Assembly: GCA_964539785.1 (NCBI GenBank)
Contig: CAZIJQ010000003.1
Coordinates: 1-64,000, forward strand
Direction: 5' to 3'
DNA from: JABMPO01 sp964539785
GTDB taxonomy: Bacteria; Fidelibacterota; Marinisomatia; Marinisomatales; TCS56
Length of the DNA: 64,000 nucleotides
The notes below the pieces were generated by a model, which searched no databases, was not told the origin of the DNA, and saw nothing but the letters and a program-made list of their open reading frames with translations. This document shows positions 36,052-44,657 of the stretch, in pieces. The translations under genes and the position numbers were made by a program. Numbering within the stretch: position 1 is the stretch's first letter; every line of letters begins with the position of its first letter.

Positions 36052-36756
36052 ATGAATATTGGCGTCATACCGGCCCGCTTGAATTCTACTCGTTTCCCGG
36101 GGAAAATCATGGCAGCACTGGCTGGCAAACCAATGGTTTTACACGCCTATGAACAGGCTCGCAAATCGACCCGACTTGATAAGGTCATAATCGCAGTTGA
36201 TAACCTGGAAGTAAAAACTGTTCTCGAACAATTCGGTGCAGAAGTAGTAATGACTGCCGAAAATCACCAGTCAGGAACTGACCGGGTTGCCGAGGCTGTT
36301 ACTGCTATTGATGCCGATATTGTGGTGAATATTCAGGGCGACGAGCCCCTGATCGAACCAGCGTTGATCAATTCCTTGATCAGCCTGTTTGATGATAGAT
36401 CTGTAATGATGGCATCTGCTGCCAGCCGCAATTTACCCGTACCCGATTTATTAAATCCCAATGTGGTTAAGGTTTTCCTGAATCATGCGTTCGAAGCCAG
36501 CGAATTTCGCAGGGTAATTCCCGATAATATTATGGGCGGTTGTTACCGACATATTGGAATTTATGCTTTTCGCCGGGAGGTGCTGTTGCGGTTTACCAAA
36601 CTGCCTCCTAGCGTTAACGAAAAAAAGCATCATTTAGAACAACTCCGGGCTCTGGATAATGGGATTCCAATTCGCATGCTGCTCACGGACTATGTTTCCC
36701 TTGGAGTTGATACGCCCGAAGACCTTGAATTAATCGCCGAAATTATAGGACTTTGA
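36052..36756 (+). CDS. kdsB: CMP-KDO synthetase
   Basis: 3-deoxy-manno-octulosonate cytidylyltransferase, 234 residues, which activates KDO with CTP for lipid A-core assembly. Markers are IPARLNSTRFPGK, SGTDRVAEAV, VNIQGDEPLIEP, GCYRHIGIYAFRREVL and LGVDTPEDLE. First gene of an operon continuing with pyrG (its CTP source), kdsA, kdsC, kdsD, lptC, lptB and rpoN. A sigma-54-like promoter lies about 115 bp upstream of its start. Confidence 0.95.
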   Translation: MNIGVIPARLNSTRFPGKIMAALAGKPMVLHAYEQARKSTRLDKVIIAVDNLEVKTVLEQFGAEVVMTAENHQSGTDRVAEAVTAIDADIVVNIQGDEPLIEPALINSLISLFDDRSVMMASAASRNLPVPDLLNPNVVKVFLNHAFEASEFRRVIPDNIMGGCYRHIGIYAFRREVLLRFTKLPPSVNEKKHHLEQLRALDNGIPIRMLLTDYVSLGVDTPEDLELIAEIIGL

Positions 36757-36847
36757 CGGATTATATGCTGATTACACCCACAAAAATCTCTACCTACTCA
36801 ATACCGAAACCATCCAATTTTAATTATAATCGGGGAGGACAATTGCA

Positions 36848-38482
36848 ATGACGCCGGTTCGGCCCACTAAATATATTTTCGTCCTGGGAGGGGTCATTTC
36901 CGGGCTGGGTAAAGGTATCGCAGCCGCTTCAATTGGATATCTGCTGAAACATGCCGGGCTTCGAGTTACGATTCTCAAATTGGATCCGTATTTGAATGTT
37001 GATCCCGGTACAATGAATCCTTACCAGCATGGCGAAGTATTCGTTTTGGATGACGGATCGGAAACAGATCTGGACTTGGGTCATTATGAGCGGTTTATCG
37101 ACATAAACATGGGCAAACACAATAACGCAACCACTGGACAGATCTATAGCTCAGTGATCGGGCGCGAGCGTGCCGGGGATTATTTGGGAGCAACAATTCA
37201 GGTTATTCCCCACATAACCAACGAAATTATTGACCGGATCAAAGCTGTAAATACTCCCAAACGCTTTGATATAGTTATCTGCGAGGTCGGTGGCACCGTC
37301 GGTGATATCGAAAGCCTGCCGTTTCTGGAGGCGATTCGTCAGCTTTCGGTTGAAGTTGGCTATCATAACTACATGATTATGCATGTGACCTTAGTACCCT
37401 ACGTCAAGGCCAGCGAAGAATTAAAAACCAAGCCAACCCAGCATTCGGTCATGCGTCTGCGTGAAATTGGTCTGTTTCCGGATATAATTTTATGCCGCTC
37501 GGATTTGAAAATTGATCGTGCGACACGTGATAAGATCGCCTTGTTCTGTAATGTAGCAGCGGATCATGTGATTGAGGGTACCGAAGTAAAAAGTATTTAT
37601 GAAGTTCCGCTGGTCTTCAATAAACAAAATATTGGTGAAATCATTGGCCAGCGATTGAAGCTTAAGCAGAAAATTGATATAACCGATCTCGAGCAATTTA
37701 TTGATCGCTATCGGAATCCCGAATGCGATGTTACCATCGCGCTCTGCGGTAAATACACTGAATTACCCGACGCCTATAAAAGTGTGTTGGAATCTTTTAT
37801 TCATGCCGGAGTCGAAAATAGCGCTCGGGTTAATATTCAATGGATTCAGACCGAAGGAATCCAATCCGATGAGGCTGCTGCCAGGATTTTTAACAATGTT
37901 AACGGTATTTTAATTTTACCGGGATTTGGTTCCCGGGGCACCGAAGGTAAGATTCTGGCCAGCAAATTCGCTCGGGAAAATAATATCCCATTTCTCGGGA
38001 TTTGTCTGGGATTGCAGTGTGCAGTGATTGATTTTGCTAGGCATGTTTGTGGCTTGATCGGCGCCAACAGCACCGAATTTGATTCTGATGCAAAATATCC
38101 GGTGATCGATTTAATGGAGTCGCAAAGGGCGATTAAAGCCAAGGGCGGCACGATGCGATTGGGGGCTTATGAATGCCAGCTAACGGCAGGATCTAAAGCT
38201 TTTAAAGCCTATCGTACCCACAAAATTTCCGAGCGCCATCGCCATCGCTGGGAAGTAAATAATCGCTACCGTCAGCGCCTGGAAAAGAATGGCCTGAAAA
38301 TTTCCGGCACCAATCTGGATCTGAACCTGGTTGAGATAATCGAATTACCGGACCATCCCTGGTTTGTTGGCAGTCAATTTCATCCGGAATTAAAGAGCCG
38401 AATAAATCGTGCACACCCGCTCTTTCGGGATTTTGTAGCGGCAGCGGTAGAGCATTTGAACAGCGAGGCTACCCAAAGATGA
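36848..38482 (+). CDS. pyrG: CTP synthase
   Basis: Makes CTP from UTP, ATP and glutamine; 544 residues. The synthetase half begins KYIFVLGGVISGLGKGI with the P-loop-like element, and contains DPYLNVDPGTMNPYQHGEV. The glutaminase half has nucleophile C386 in GICLGLQC and the FHPEL dyad region near the end. Strong Shine-Dalgarno GGGGAGG before ATG 36848. Its place between kdsB and kdsA fits supply of CTP to KdsB and is a frequent gene order. It overlaps kdsA by 4 bp (ATGA). Confidence 0.97.
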   Translation: MTPVRPTKYIFVLGGVISGLGKGIAAASIGYLLKHAGLRVTILKLDPYLNVDPGTMNPYQHGEVFVLDDGSETDLDLGHYERFIDINMGKHNNATTGQIYSSVIGRERAGDYLGATIQVIPHITNEIIDRIKAVNTPKRFDIVICEVGGTVGDIESLPFLEAIRQLSVEVGYHNYMIMHVTLVPYVKASEELKTKPTQHSVMRLREIGLFPDIILCRSDLKIDRATRDKIALFCNVAADHVIEGTEVKSIYEVPLVFNKQNIGEIIGQRLKLKQKIDITDLEQFIDRYRNPECDVTIALCGKYTELPDAYKSVLESFIHAGVENSARVNIQWIQTEGIQSDEAAARIFNNVNGILILPGFGSRGTEGKILASKFARENNIPFLGICLGLQCAVIDFARHVCGLIGANSTEFDSDAKYPVIDLMESQRAIKAKGGTMRLGAYECQLTAGSKAFKAYRTHKISERHRHRWEVNNRYRQRLEKNGLKISGTNLDLNLVEIIELPDHPWFVGSQFHPELKSRINRAHPLFRDFVAAAVEHLNSEATQR

Positions 38483-39324
38483 GTTCTCGGCAGGTAAAAA
38501 TCGAATCGGTGGAATTTGGCGCTGCTACTCTGCCAATAATTGCCGGACCCTGTGTTATTGAAAGCCGTGATCATGTTTTAATGATGGCTGAATCAATCCA
38601 AAAAATTGCCGGCAAGCTTGAAATTCCTTTCATTTTCAAGGCATCATTTGATAAGGCAAATCGTACGGCTGGCACGGCTTTTCGCGGACCGGGCATCGAT
38701 CAGGGTTTGCAAATCATGGCTGAGGTAAAAAGTCAATTTAATATTCCAGTCATTATAGATATCCATCTTCCTGATCAAGCCGCCCTGGTGGCTGAAGTGG
38801 CAGACGCGATTCAGATTCCGGCGTTCTTGTGCCGGCAGACCGATTTGTTGATCGCGGCCGCTGAAACCGGTAGACCGGTTAACATAAAAAAAGGTCAGTT
38901 TCTGGCACCTTCCGATATGAATAATGCCGTTCGCAAAATCGAACAAACCGGATCGAATCAAATTTTAATTACCGAGCGTGGCGTTCAGTTCGGCTATAAT
39001 AATCTGGTTACTGATTTACGTTCGATACCCATCATGCAAGCCACTGGTTATCCGGTGATTTTCGATGCTACCCACAGCGCACAATTACCGGGCGGGATGG
39101 GTTCCGCAACCGCTGGTCTGCGCCAGTATATTCCCCATGTTGCCCGGGGGGCTGTTGCTGCTGGTTGTGATGGTGTTTTTCTTGAAGTACATGATAATCC
39201 GACTGCTGCGTTATCCGATGCCGCTACCCAGTGGCCGCTGAGTCAGCTCGAGCGATTTTTAAGCGAGCTTAAACAATTGCGATCAGTTGTGTGTCAGTTT
39301 GACGCAAAAGAACAAGTGGAATAA
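38479..39324 (+). CDS. kdsA: KDO-8-phosphate synthase
   Basis: Condenses arabinose-5-phosphate and phosphoenolpyruvate to KDO-8-P; TIM-barrel of 281 residues. Markers: IAGPCVIESRDHVL, FKASFDKANRTAG, FRGPGIDQGLQIM, VNIKKGQFLAPSDM, ERGVQFGYNNLVTDLRS, FDATHSAQLPGG and FLEVHDNP. It overlaps pyrG by 4 bp and is followed after 20 bp by kdsC. Confidence 0.96.
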   Translation: MSSRQVKIESVEFGAATLPIIAGPCVIESRDHVLMMAESIQKIAGKLEIPFIFKASFDKANRTAGTAFRGPGIDQGLQIMAEVKSQFNIPVIIDIHLPDQAALVAEVADAIQIPAFLCRQTDLLIAAAETGRPVNIKKGQFLAPSDMNNAVRKIEQTGSNQILITERGVQFGYNNLVTDLRSIPIMQATGYPVIFDATHSAQLPGGMGSATAGLRQYIPHVARGAVAAGCDGVFLEVHDNPTAALSDAATQWPLSQLERFLSELKQLRSVVCQFDAKEQVE

Positions 39325-39344
39325 AATTTGAGATAGAGCAGACA

Positions 39345-39421
39345 ATGTCAAATATGATAGACCAAAGCTTACTGACCAAAATTGTAAAAATTAAAATGCT
39401 GATCTGTGATGTAGATGGCGT
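39345..39421 (+). CDS. kdsC: KDO-8-phosphate phosphatase, N-terminal fragment (cut by gap)
   Basis: Only the first 25-26 residues are present, ending in KIKMLICDVDG, the HAD nucleophile motif (DxD) exactly as at the start of KdsC. An assembly gap of 100 N begins at the next base. KdsC is normally about 170-180 residues, so about 440 bases of it are missing. Position after kdsA and before kdsD supports the call. The open frame that crosses the gap into kdsD is an artefact. Confidence 0.78.
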
Positions 39422-39521
39422 NNNNNNNNNNNNNNNNNNNNNNNNNNNNNNNNNNNNNNNNNNNNNNNNNNNNNNNNNNNNNNNNNNNNNNNNNNNNNNN
39501 NNNNNNNNNNNNNNNNNNNNN
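39422..39521. other. Assembly gap (100 N) hiding kdsC/kdsD sequence
   Basis: Exactly 100 N. On the left is a KdsC N-terminus and on the right the second half of KdsD, so the true missing length is estimated at roughly 0.9 kb, not 100 bases. Confidence 0.97.
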
Positions 39522-40061
39522 GGCAGCCTGAATCTGGTACCCACCGCCAGTACAACCGCCATGCTGGCAATGGGAGACGCGTTGGCAGTTGCACTGCTGG
39601 AAGCCCGGAAATTCAAACATTCTGACTTTGCATCCCTCCACCCCAGTGGTACCCTGGGAAAGAAATTATTGCTGAAAGTAAAGCATATTATGCATACCGG
39701 CGATGAACTTCCTACCGTTACCCGGGCAACCAACGTGCGTGATGCGCTGTTTGCAATCTCTGCCAAAGGACTTGGCGTTACCGGTGTAGTCAACGATAAC
39801 GGGGAGATGATCGGAATTATTACCGATGGTGATATTCGTCGCGGGTTTGAAACCGGCTCGGAGAAAATATTCGAAAAACCGGCTGAAATATTAATGACCA
39901 GCACCCCACGCTGGGTCGACCAGGATATGCTGGTGTCCGAAGCGCTTGAAGTAATGGAAACCTACAGCATTACCAGCCTGTTTGTTCACAACAGTCCCGG
40001 GGAAAATATTCCAATCGGGCTGGTTCATATCCATGATATTTTGAAAAGTGGGATCTTATAA
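39522..40061 (+). CDS. kdsD: Arabinose-5-phosphate isomerase, C-terminal part (cut by gap)
   Basis: KpsF/GutQ-family enzyme that isomerises ribulose-5-P to arabinose-5-P for KdsA. The visible 179 residues start inside the SIS domain (NLVPTASTTAMLAMGDALAVALL, then FASLHPSGTLGKKL) and include two CBS domains (IMHTGDELPTV and ILMTSTPRWVDQDMLV). About 145 N-terminal residues are lost in the 100-N gap. The end overlaps the long-frame start of lptC, though lptC proper begins 10 bp later. Confidence 0.92.
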   Translation, partial: GSLNLVPTASTTAMLAMGDALAVALLEARKFKHSDFASLHPSGTLGKKLLLKVKHIMHTGDELPTVTRATNVRDALFAISAKGLGVTGVVNDNGEMIGIITDGDIRRGFETGSEKIFEKPAEILMTSTPRWVDQDMLVSEALEVMETYSITSLFVHNSPGENIPIGLVHIHDILKSGIL

Positions 40062-40071
40062 TTCAATTGTC

Positions 40072-40614
40072 ATGAATCTGAGTCAAATATCCAGGTTGTT
40101 GATTATTTTAATGCTGATATCCGGTTGTAGTGGACCCGACGACGTCCAAAACGGAGCAAGCCGCGTAGGGCTTCCAGATCAGGAAAGCTGGGAAGTTACC
40201 ATAACTCTTACCAAAACCGGGCTGAAACAGGCCGTGATCCAGGCCGGTCATCTGGAAAAATATAACGACCGTCAGTTTACCTTACTGGATGACAGTGTCT
40301 ATATCGATTTCTATGATGAAAATGAGGCACACACTTCATTGTTATCTGCCCTCAAGGCTGAGATCGATGAAAAGTCCAATTACATGACGGCCATGGGAAA
40401 TGTAGTTGTCGTATCGGACAGCGGCGTTACCCTGTATACGGATACTCTCGATTGGAATTCGGAGCTTGAACTGATCTACACCGATAATCCGGTTATGATT
40501 ACTACTGAGCATAGTGATACCCTATACGGAACCGGTTTTGAATCCGATGCCGGGCTTGATCATTGGAAAGTTATAAAACCCACCGGCGTGACGGATCGAG
40601 GTCAAGATGAATAA
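40072..40614 (+). CDS. lptC: LPS-export periplasmic protein LptC
   Basis: A 180-residue protein; the start is placed at ATG 40072 (MNLSQISRLLIILMLISGCSG) since residues before it lack a signal. A lipobox-like ISGC suggests lipoprotein anchoring, or it is a TM anchor. The beta-jellyroll shows YIDFYDENEAHTSLLSALKAEI, SNYMTAMGNVVVVSDSGVTLYTDTL, typical LptC/OstA pattern. It links LptBFG to LptA in LPS transport. lptB overlaps it by 8 bp; no lptA gene lies between, unlike the common lptC-lptA-lptB order. Confidence 0.82.
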   Translation: MNLSQISRLLIILMLISGCSGPDDVQNGASRVGLPDQESWEVTITLTKTGLKQAVIQAGHLEKYNDRQFTLLDDSVYIDFYDENEAHTSLLSALKAEIDEKSNYMTAMGNVVVVSDSGVTLYTDTLDWNSELELIYTDNPVMITTEHSDTLYGTGFESDAGLDHWKVIKPTGVTDRGQDE

Positions 40615-41344
40615 TTCCCGCCAGATCCTGCGTGCTGAGGGATTATATAAAAAATATGGCAAGCGAACGGTGGTAAGCAACGTCGATATCAAGCTTCATA
40701 AAGGGGAAATTGTCGGTTTATTGGGTCCCAACGGGGCTGGGAAAACCACGACCTTTTACATGATTACCGGGATGATCAAACCGACCCGGGGTGATGTTTA
40801 TCTCAATAACCAGCAAATTACCAATTACGCCATGTATAAACGAGCCCGTAGCGGAATTGGCTATCTTAGCCAGGAGCCATCGATTTTTGGTAAATTATCA
40901 GTTGAGGATAATCTCAACCTGGTGCTGGAAATGACTACCCTTACCAAGGCTGAGCGTCAGAAAAAAATTGACGGATTATTACAGGATTTATCAATTGAAC
41001 GTATTCGGAAGAATCGTGGCTATAATCTGTCCGGTGGCGAGCGGCGCAGGGTCGAGATCTGCCGGGCTCTGGCCATGGATCCCGATTTTATCTTGCTGGA
41101 TGAACCGTTTGCTGGCGTTGATCCCATCGCGGTGGAAGATATTCAGTCAATTATCCATTCGTTGAAAGACCGGGACATCGGCGTGTTAATCACAGATCAC
41201 AATGTGAGAGAAACACTGGCAATTACCGATCGTTCATATTTGTTATTTGAGGGCAGAATATTGAAATCCGGTGATTCTCAATTTCTTGCCAACGACCAGG
41301 AGGCTCGAAAATTATATCTTGGTGAAAGTTTCCGGTTAGACTAA
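40607..41344 (+). CDS. lptB: LPS-export ABC ATPase LptB
   Basis: ATPase of the LptBFG transporter, 245 residues. Walker A GPNGAGKTT (about residues 40-48), signature NLSGGERRRVEICRAL, Walker B FILLDEPFAGVDP and the LptB-specific YLSQEPSIFGKLSVEDNL and GVLITDHNVRETL are all visible. It overlaps lptC by 8 bp and the rpoN start by 1 bp. Confidence 0.96.
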   Translation: MNNSRQILRAEGLYKKYGKRTVVSNVDIKLHKGEIVGLLGPNGAGKTTTFYMITGMIKPTRGDVYLNNQQITNYAMYKRARSGIGYLSQEPSIFGKLSVEDNLNLVLEMTTLTKAERQKKIDGLLQDLSIERIRKNRGYNLSGGERRRVEICRALAMDPDFILLDEPFAGVDPIAVEDIQSIIHSLKDRDIGVLITDHNVRETLAITDRSYLLFEGRILKSGDSQFLANDQEARKLYLGESFRLD

Positions 41345-42702
41345 TGCCTCGGTTGGAACAGCGGCTCGAACAAAAACAGATTCTGGCTCCCCAGCAGATT
41401 TTGCAGGCTTCCCTGCTCCAATTGCCAATGGCTAACCTGGAACAAAAAATCGTAGAAGAATTAGAAATCAATCCGGTTTTAGAAGTAACAGAACCGGAAA
41501 AAAATGAGCCGGAATCAGAAGAAACCAGTGAGCCGGCCGAAGATGAAATCGACTGGGACAGCATATTGAATGATCCGGATCATTACACGGCTCCCAACAC
41601 TTATGACGCCAGCAAAGAAGAAATTGACATGCCCATCGCTCAGCAGAGTGATTTTCTGGAAGACCTGATCAAACAACTGGATTTATACGATCTGAGCGAT
41701 TGGGAGCGTACTGTTACCGAAGAAATTATCTGGAATCTTGATGAACGTGGCTATCTTGGCACTGATATAATCCTGATCGCCGATCGCTTCGAAACGCCTC
41801 TGGAAAAAATTGAAGTGCTGCTTAAACTGGTTCAAAGGCTGGATCCCAAAGGTATTGCTGCCCGATCACTTCAGGAGTGTCTGACAATTCAACTTGAGGA
41901 TAAACCGGAATCATTGGCTTATAAAATTATTACTGAATGTTTTGATGATTTTGCCAACCGGCGTTTTCCGGCTATAATGCGGTCGTTAAGCTGTACCAGC
42001 GAGGAGCTGACCGCAGCCACTGAAATTATCACGGCCCTCAATCCCCGACCGGGCGAGGGTCGGCGATCGGTTGCCAATCAGGTTGTTGTTCCCGACATTA
42101 CAATTCGCGAGCATGAAGGGGAATGGTTAATCGTTTCCAATGATAACTGGTTACCCGAATTACATGTCAATCATTCCTACAAGCTGATGCTGAAGGAAAA
42201 GCATAATCCTGAGGTTCTGCAGTATGTGAAGCAGAAAATTGATTCAGCCAGTTGGTTTATCCAGGCAATCCAGCAAAGACGCCGCACAATGGCGGCCGTT
42301 ATGCAGGCGATCATTGATCGTCAACAGGATTTTTTCAATTCGGACATACGCCAGTTACTACCAATGAAATTGCAGGATATTGCCGACGAAATAAAAATGG
42401 ATATTTCCACAATCTCCCGGGCTACACGGGGTAAATATGTGGATGCACCATTTGGAATATTTGAGTTGAAATCCTTTTTTACCGAAGGAATTGCTTTACA
42501 GGATGGGCGGGAAATCAGTAATCAGATAATTAAGGATGCTTTGCGTGAAATTATTGATGGGGAAGACAGCAACACACCTTATAACGATGAGCAGATAGTG
42601 GGTTTACTAGCTCAGAGCGGTTACCCGGTTGCGCGCCGCACAGTGGCGAAATACCGGGAACAATTAAAAATTCCGGTCGCACGATTGCGACGAAAAATTT
42701 AA
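41344..42702 (+). CDS. rpoN: RNA polymerase sigma-54 factor
   Basis: Alternative sigma factor of 452 residues. Region I is glutamine-rich (LEQRLEQKQILAPQQILQAS, LLQLPMANLEQKI, ELEINPVLE), region II acidic (EKNEPESEETSEPAEDEID), and region III contains the core-binding part and HTH (LQDIADEIKMDISTISRAT). The diagnostic RpoN box is ARRTVAKYR at residues 430-438. It begins within the lptB stop codon, so translation is coupled. A sigma-54-type promoter upstream of kdsB suggests autogenous control. No bEBP activator is in the window. Confidence 0.96.
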   Translation: MPRLEQRLEQKQILAPQQILQASLLQLPMANLEQKIVEELEINPVLEVTEPEKNEPESEETSEPAEDEIDWDSILNDPDHYTAPNTYDASKEEIDMPIAQQSDFLEDLIKQLDLYDLSDWERTVTEEIIWNLDERGYLGTDIILIADRFETPLEKIEVLLKLVQRLDPKGIAARSLQECLTIQLEDKPESLAYKIITECFDDFANRRFPAIMRSLSCTSEELTAATEIITALNPRPGEGRRSVANQVVVPDITIREHEGEWLIVSNDNWLPELHVNHSYKLMLKEKHNPEVLQYVKQKIDSASWFIQAIQQRRRTMAAVMQAIIDRQQDFFNSDIRQLLPMKLQDIADEIKMDISTISRATRGKYVDAPFGIFELKSFFTEGIALQDGREISNQIIKDALREIIDGEDSNTPYNDEQIVGLLAQSGYPVARRTVAKYREQLKIPVARLRRKI

Positions 42703-42746
42703 CTAATTATTGTAAATAATGTCCCCTACTGAAAGGAGAGGATAAC

Positions 42747-43721
42747 ATGGCGTATCGTAAAATTATCATTGGCGACAAGGAAGTTCGGATACCGGATAAA
42801 TTGTTTGCCCTTGGTATCATTCCAATCATCATTATTGCCATAGGGTTGTGGCTGGCCACCGGAATTTTTGTGGTCGGTCCCGATGAAGTTGGCGTAATCC
42901 GGACCTTTGGTGAATCCACCAGAATTGCCCAATCGGGATTGAATTGGCATTTTCCCTATCCGATTCAGGTAGCGGATACACCCAAAGTGACCGAAGTGAA
43001 ACGGATCGAAATTGGTTTTCGCAATGTTGGTAAACAAGGTTATCGGAAATTTGATAAAGAGAGTCTGATGCTCACCGGTGATGAAAATATTGTGGATGCT
43101 GAATTGATCGTTCAGTACAAAATTAAAGATCCCCAGCCCTATCTGTTTAATTTTGTCAAACCAGAAGCAACTGTGCGTGAAGCGGCTGAAGCCAGTTTAC
43201 GTACTACAATCGGTCAGCACGGGATTGATGAGGCTCTCACGGATGGCAAATTTATTATTCAGGAAGAAGCTAAGGAATTGCTTCAAGTGACGCTTGATCG
43301 CTATGATACTGGCATCCATGTGGTGGCCGTTCAGCTACAGGCTGTGGGTCCACCGCAACAGGTTGTGGCGGCCTTTAAGGATGTGGCATCGGCCAAGGAA
43401 GATAAAAATCGTATGATTAACCAGGCCGAAGGCTATCGCAACGATGTGATTCCCAAAGCCCGTGGTGAAGCTCAGGCTCAGATCGAAGAAGCCCAGGGTT
43501 ACATGGAAGCCCGCATAAAGCGCGCCGAAGGTGATGCCGCAAAATTTACGGCAGTACTTAAAGAATATCGGAAAGCCCAAGGGGTTACCGAAACGCGGCT
43601 TTATCTCGAAGCAATGGAAGAAATCCTCCCGGGGATTCAGAAATATATTATTCCCGATAAAGATGGAGGAAACCTGATCAACCTCTTAAACCTGAGTAAT
43701 CAGGGTGGAGGTGTCAAATGA
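42747..43721 (+). CDS. hflK: HflK, membrane protease modulator
   Basis: SPFH/prohibitin-family protein of 324 residues: one N-terminal membrane helix (IIPIIIIAIGLWLATGIFVVGP) followed by the Band-7 domain (EVGVIRTFGESTRIAQSGLNWHFPYP, VDAELIVQYKIKDPQPYL) and a coiled coil (EDKNRMINQAEGYRNDVI, EARIKRAEGDAAKF). With HflC it forms a periplasm-facing complex around FtsH. Good Shine-Dalgarno (AAAGGAGAGG). It overlaps hflC by 4 bp. Confidence 0.94.
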   Translation: MAYRKIIIGDKEVRIPDKLFALGIIPIIIIAIGLWLATGIFVVGPDEVGVIRTFGESTRIAQSGLNWHFPYPIQVADTPKVTEVKRIEIGFRNVGKQGYRKFDKESLMLTGDENIVDAELIVQYKIKDPQPYLFNFVKPEATVREAAEASLRTTIGQHGIDEALTDGKFIIQEEAKELLQVTLDRYDTGIHVVAVQLQAVGPPQQVVAAFKDVASAKEDKNRMINQAEGYRNDVIPKARGEAQAQIEEAQGYMEARIKRAEGDAAKFTAVLKEYRKAQGVTETRLYLEAMEEILPGIQKYIIPDKDGGNLINLLNLSNQGGGVK

Positions 43722-44569
43722 AGAAAATTCTAATTGGTTTAATTGTTGTTGCCCTGTTGATTTTGATAACCGGCATATTTACCGTGGACGAAAAAGAACA
43801 GGTTGTAATATTACAATTTGGTAAACCTGTTCGCGTAATTACTGACCCCGGTTTGCACTTGAAAATCCCTAACCCGATTCAGCAATTAGTGGTATTTGAT
43901 GATCGGCTGCTGGAATATGATTCACCGCCGGAAGAAGTTCTTAGTCAGGATAAAAAAACCCTGATTGTTGATAATTACGTTCGCTGGAGAATTTCTGATC
44001 CGCTATTGTTCCTGCAGACCGTGCAGGCAATTCCTACGGCTATAACTCGACTCGATGACATTGTGTACTCGGAATTACGCCGGGAACTTGGTACTCATAA
44101 CATGTCCGAAATCATAACCGAAAACCGGGAATTGATCATGGATGTCGTTACCAGAGGCAGCAATAAAGCGACTCAAACTTACGGCATCAAAGTAGTTGAT
44201 GTTCGCATTCGCCGGGTGGATTTACCACGGGAAAATGAAAAATCGATTTATGCCCGCATGGATGCTGAACGAAAGCGCCAGGCCAACAAGTTCCGATCCG
44301 AAGGTGAAGAAGAAGCACAGAAAATTCGTGCCGCCACCAATAGGGATCGTACAATTATTCTAGCTGACGCTTATAAAACGTCCCAGGAATTACGTGGTGA
44401 AGGCGATGCCAAGGCCATCGATATCTATGCTCGCGCTTTTTCTTCCGCCCCGGATTTTTATGAATTCCTGCGTACTCTCGAAGCATACAAATCAATTATT
44501 GATGAAAAAACGACGGTTGTTTTACCGGCTGATTCCAAATTATTCAAATTGTTGGAAACCGGAAAATAA
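43718..44569 (+). CDS. hflC: HflC, membrane protease modulator
   Basis: Partner of HflK, 283 residues: N-terminal helix LIGLIVVALLILITGIFTV, Band-7 domain (EQVVILQFGKPVRVI, DPGLHLKIPNPIQQLVVFD, TLIVDNYVRWRISDPLLFL), helical ARMDAERKRQANKFRSEGEEE and the end LRTLEAYKSII. ATGA overlap with hflK. A strong hairpin follows at 44590-44621. Confidence 0.95.
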   Translation: MKKILIGLIVVALLILITGIFTVDEKEQVVILQFGKPVRVITDPGLHLKIPNPIQQLVVFDDRLLEYDSPPEEVLSQDKKTLIVDNYVRWRISDPLLFLQTVQAIPTAITRLDDIVYSELRRELGTHNMSEIITENRELIMDVVTRGSNKATQTYGIKVVDVRIRRVDLPRENEKSIYARMDAERKRQANKFRSEGEEEAQKIRAATNRDRTIILADAYKTSQELRGEGDAKAIDIYARAFSSAPDFYEFLRTLEAYKSIIDEKTTVVLPADSKLFKLLETGK

Positions 44570-44589
44570 CCGACTAAACCTATAGCTAA

Positions 44590-44621
44590 CCGGATGCCAT
44601 CCTTTTTGGGATGGCGTCCGG
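44590..44621 (+). terminator. Strong hairpin between hflC and hslV
   Basis: A 13-bp stem, CCGGATGCCATCC with GGATGGCGTCCGG (one G-T pair), closes a short T-rich loop (44603-44608). It lacks a following T-run (CAAAATTATT), so termination may be partial, or it marks an mRNA processing or stability element separating hflKC from hslVU. Confidence 0.55.
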
Positions 44622-44657
44622 CAAAATTATTATAAAATTAAATATTCAGGAATGATG

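Noticed and set aside
39345..40061. Reading the gap-crossing frame as one KdsC-KdsD fusion protein
   Set aside because: Each half is only part of its family's length; the join depends wholly on a default 100-N gap.
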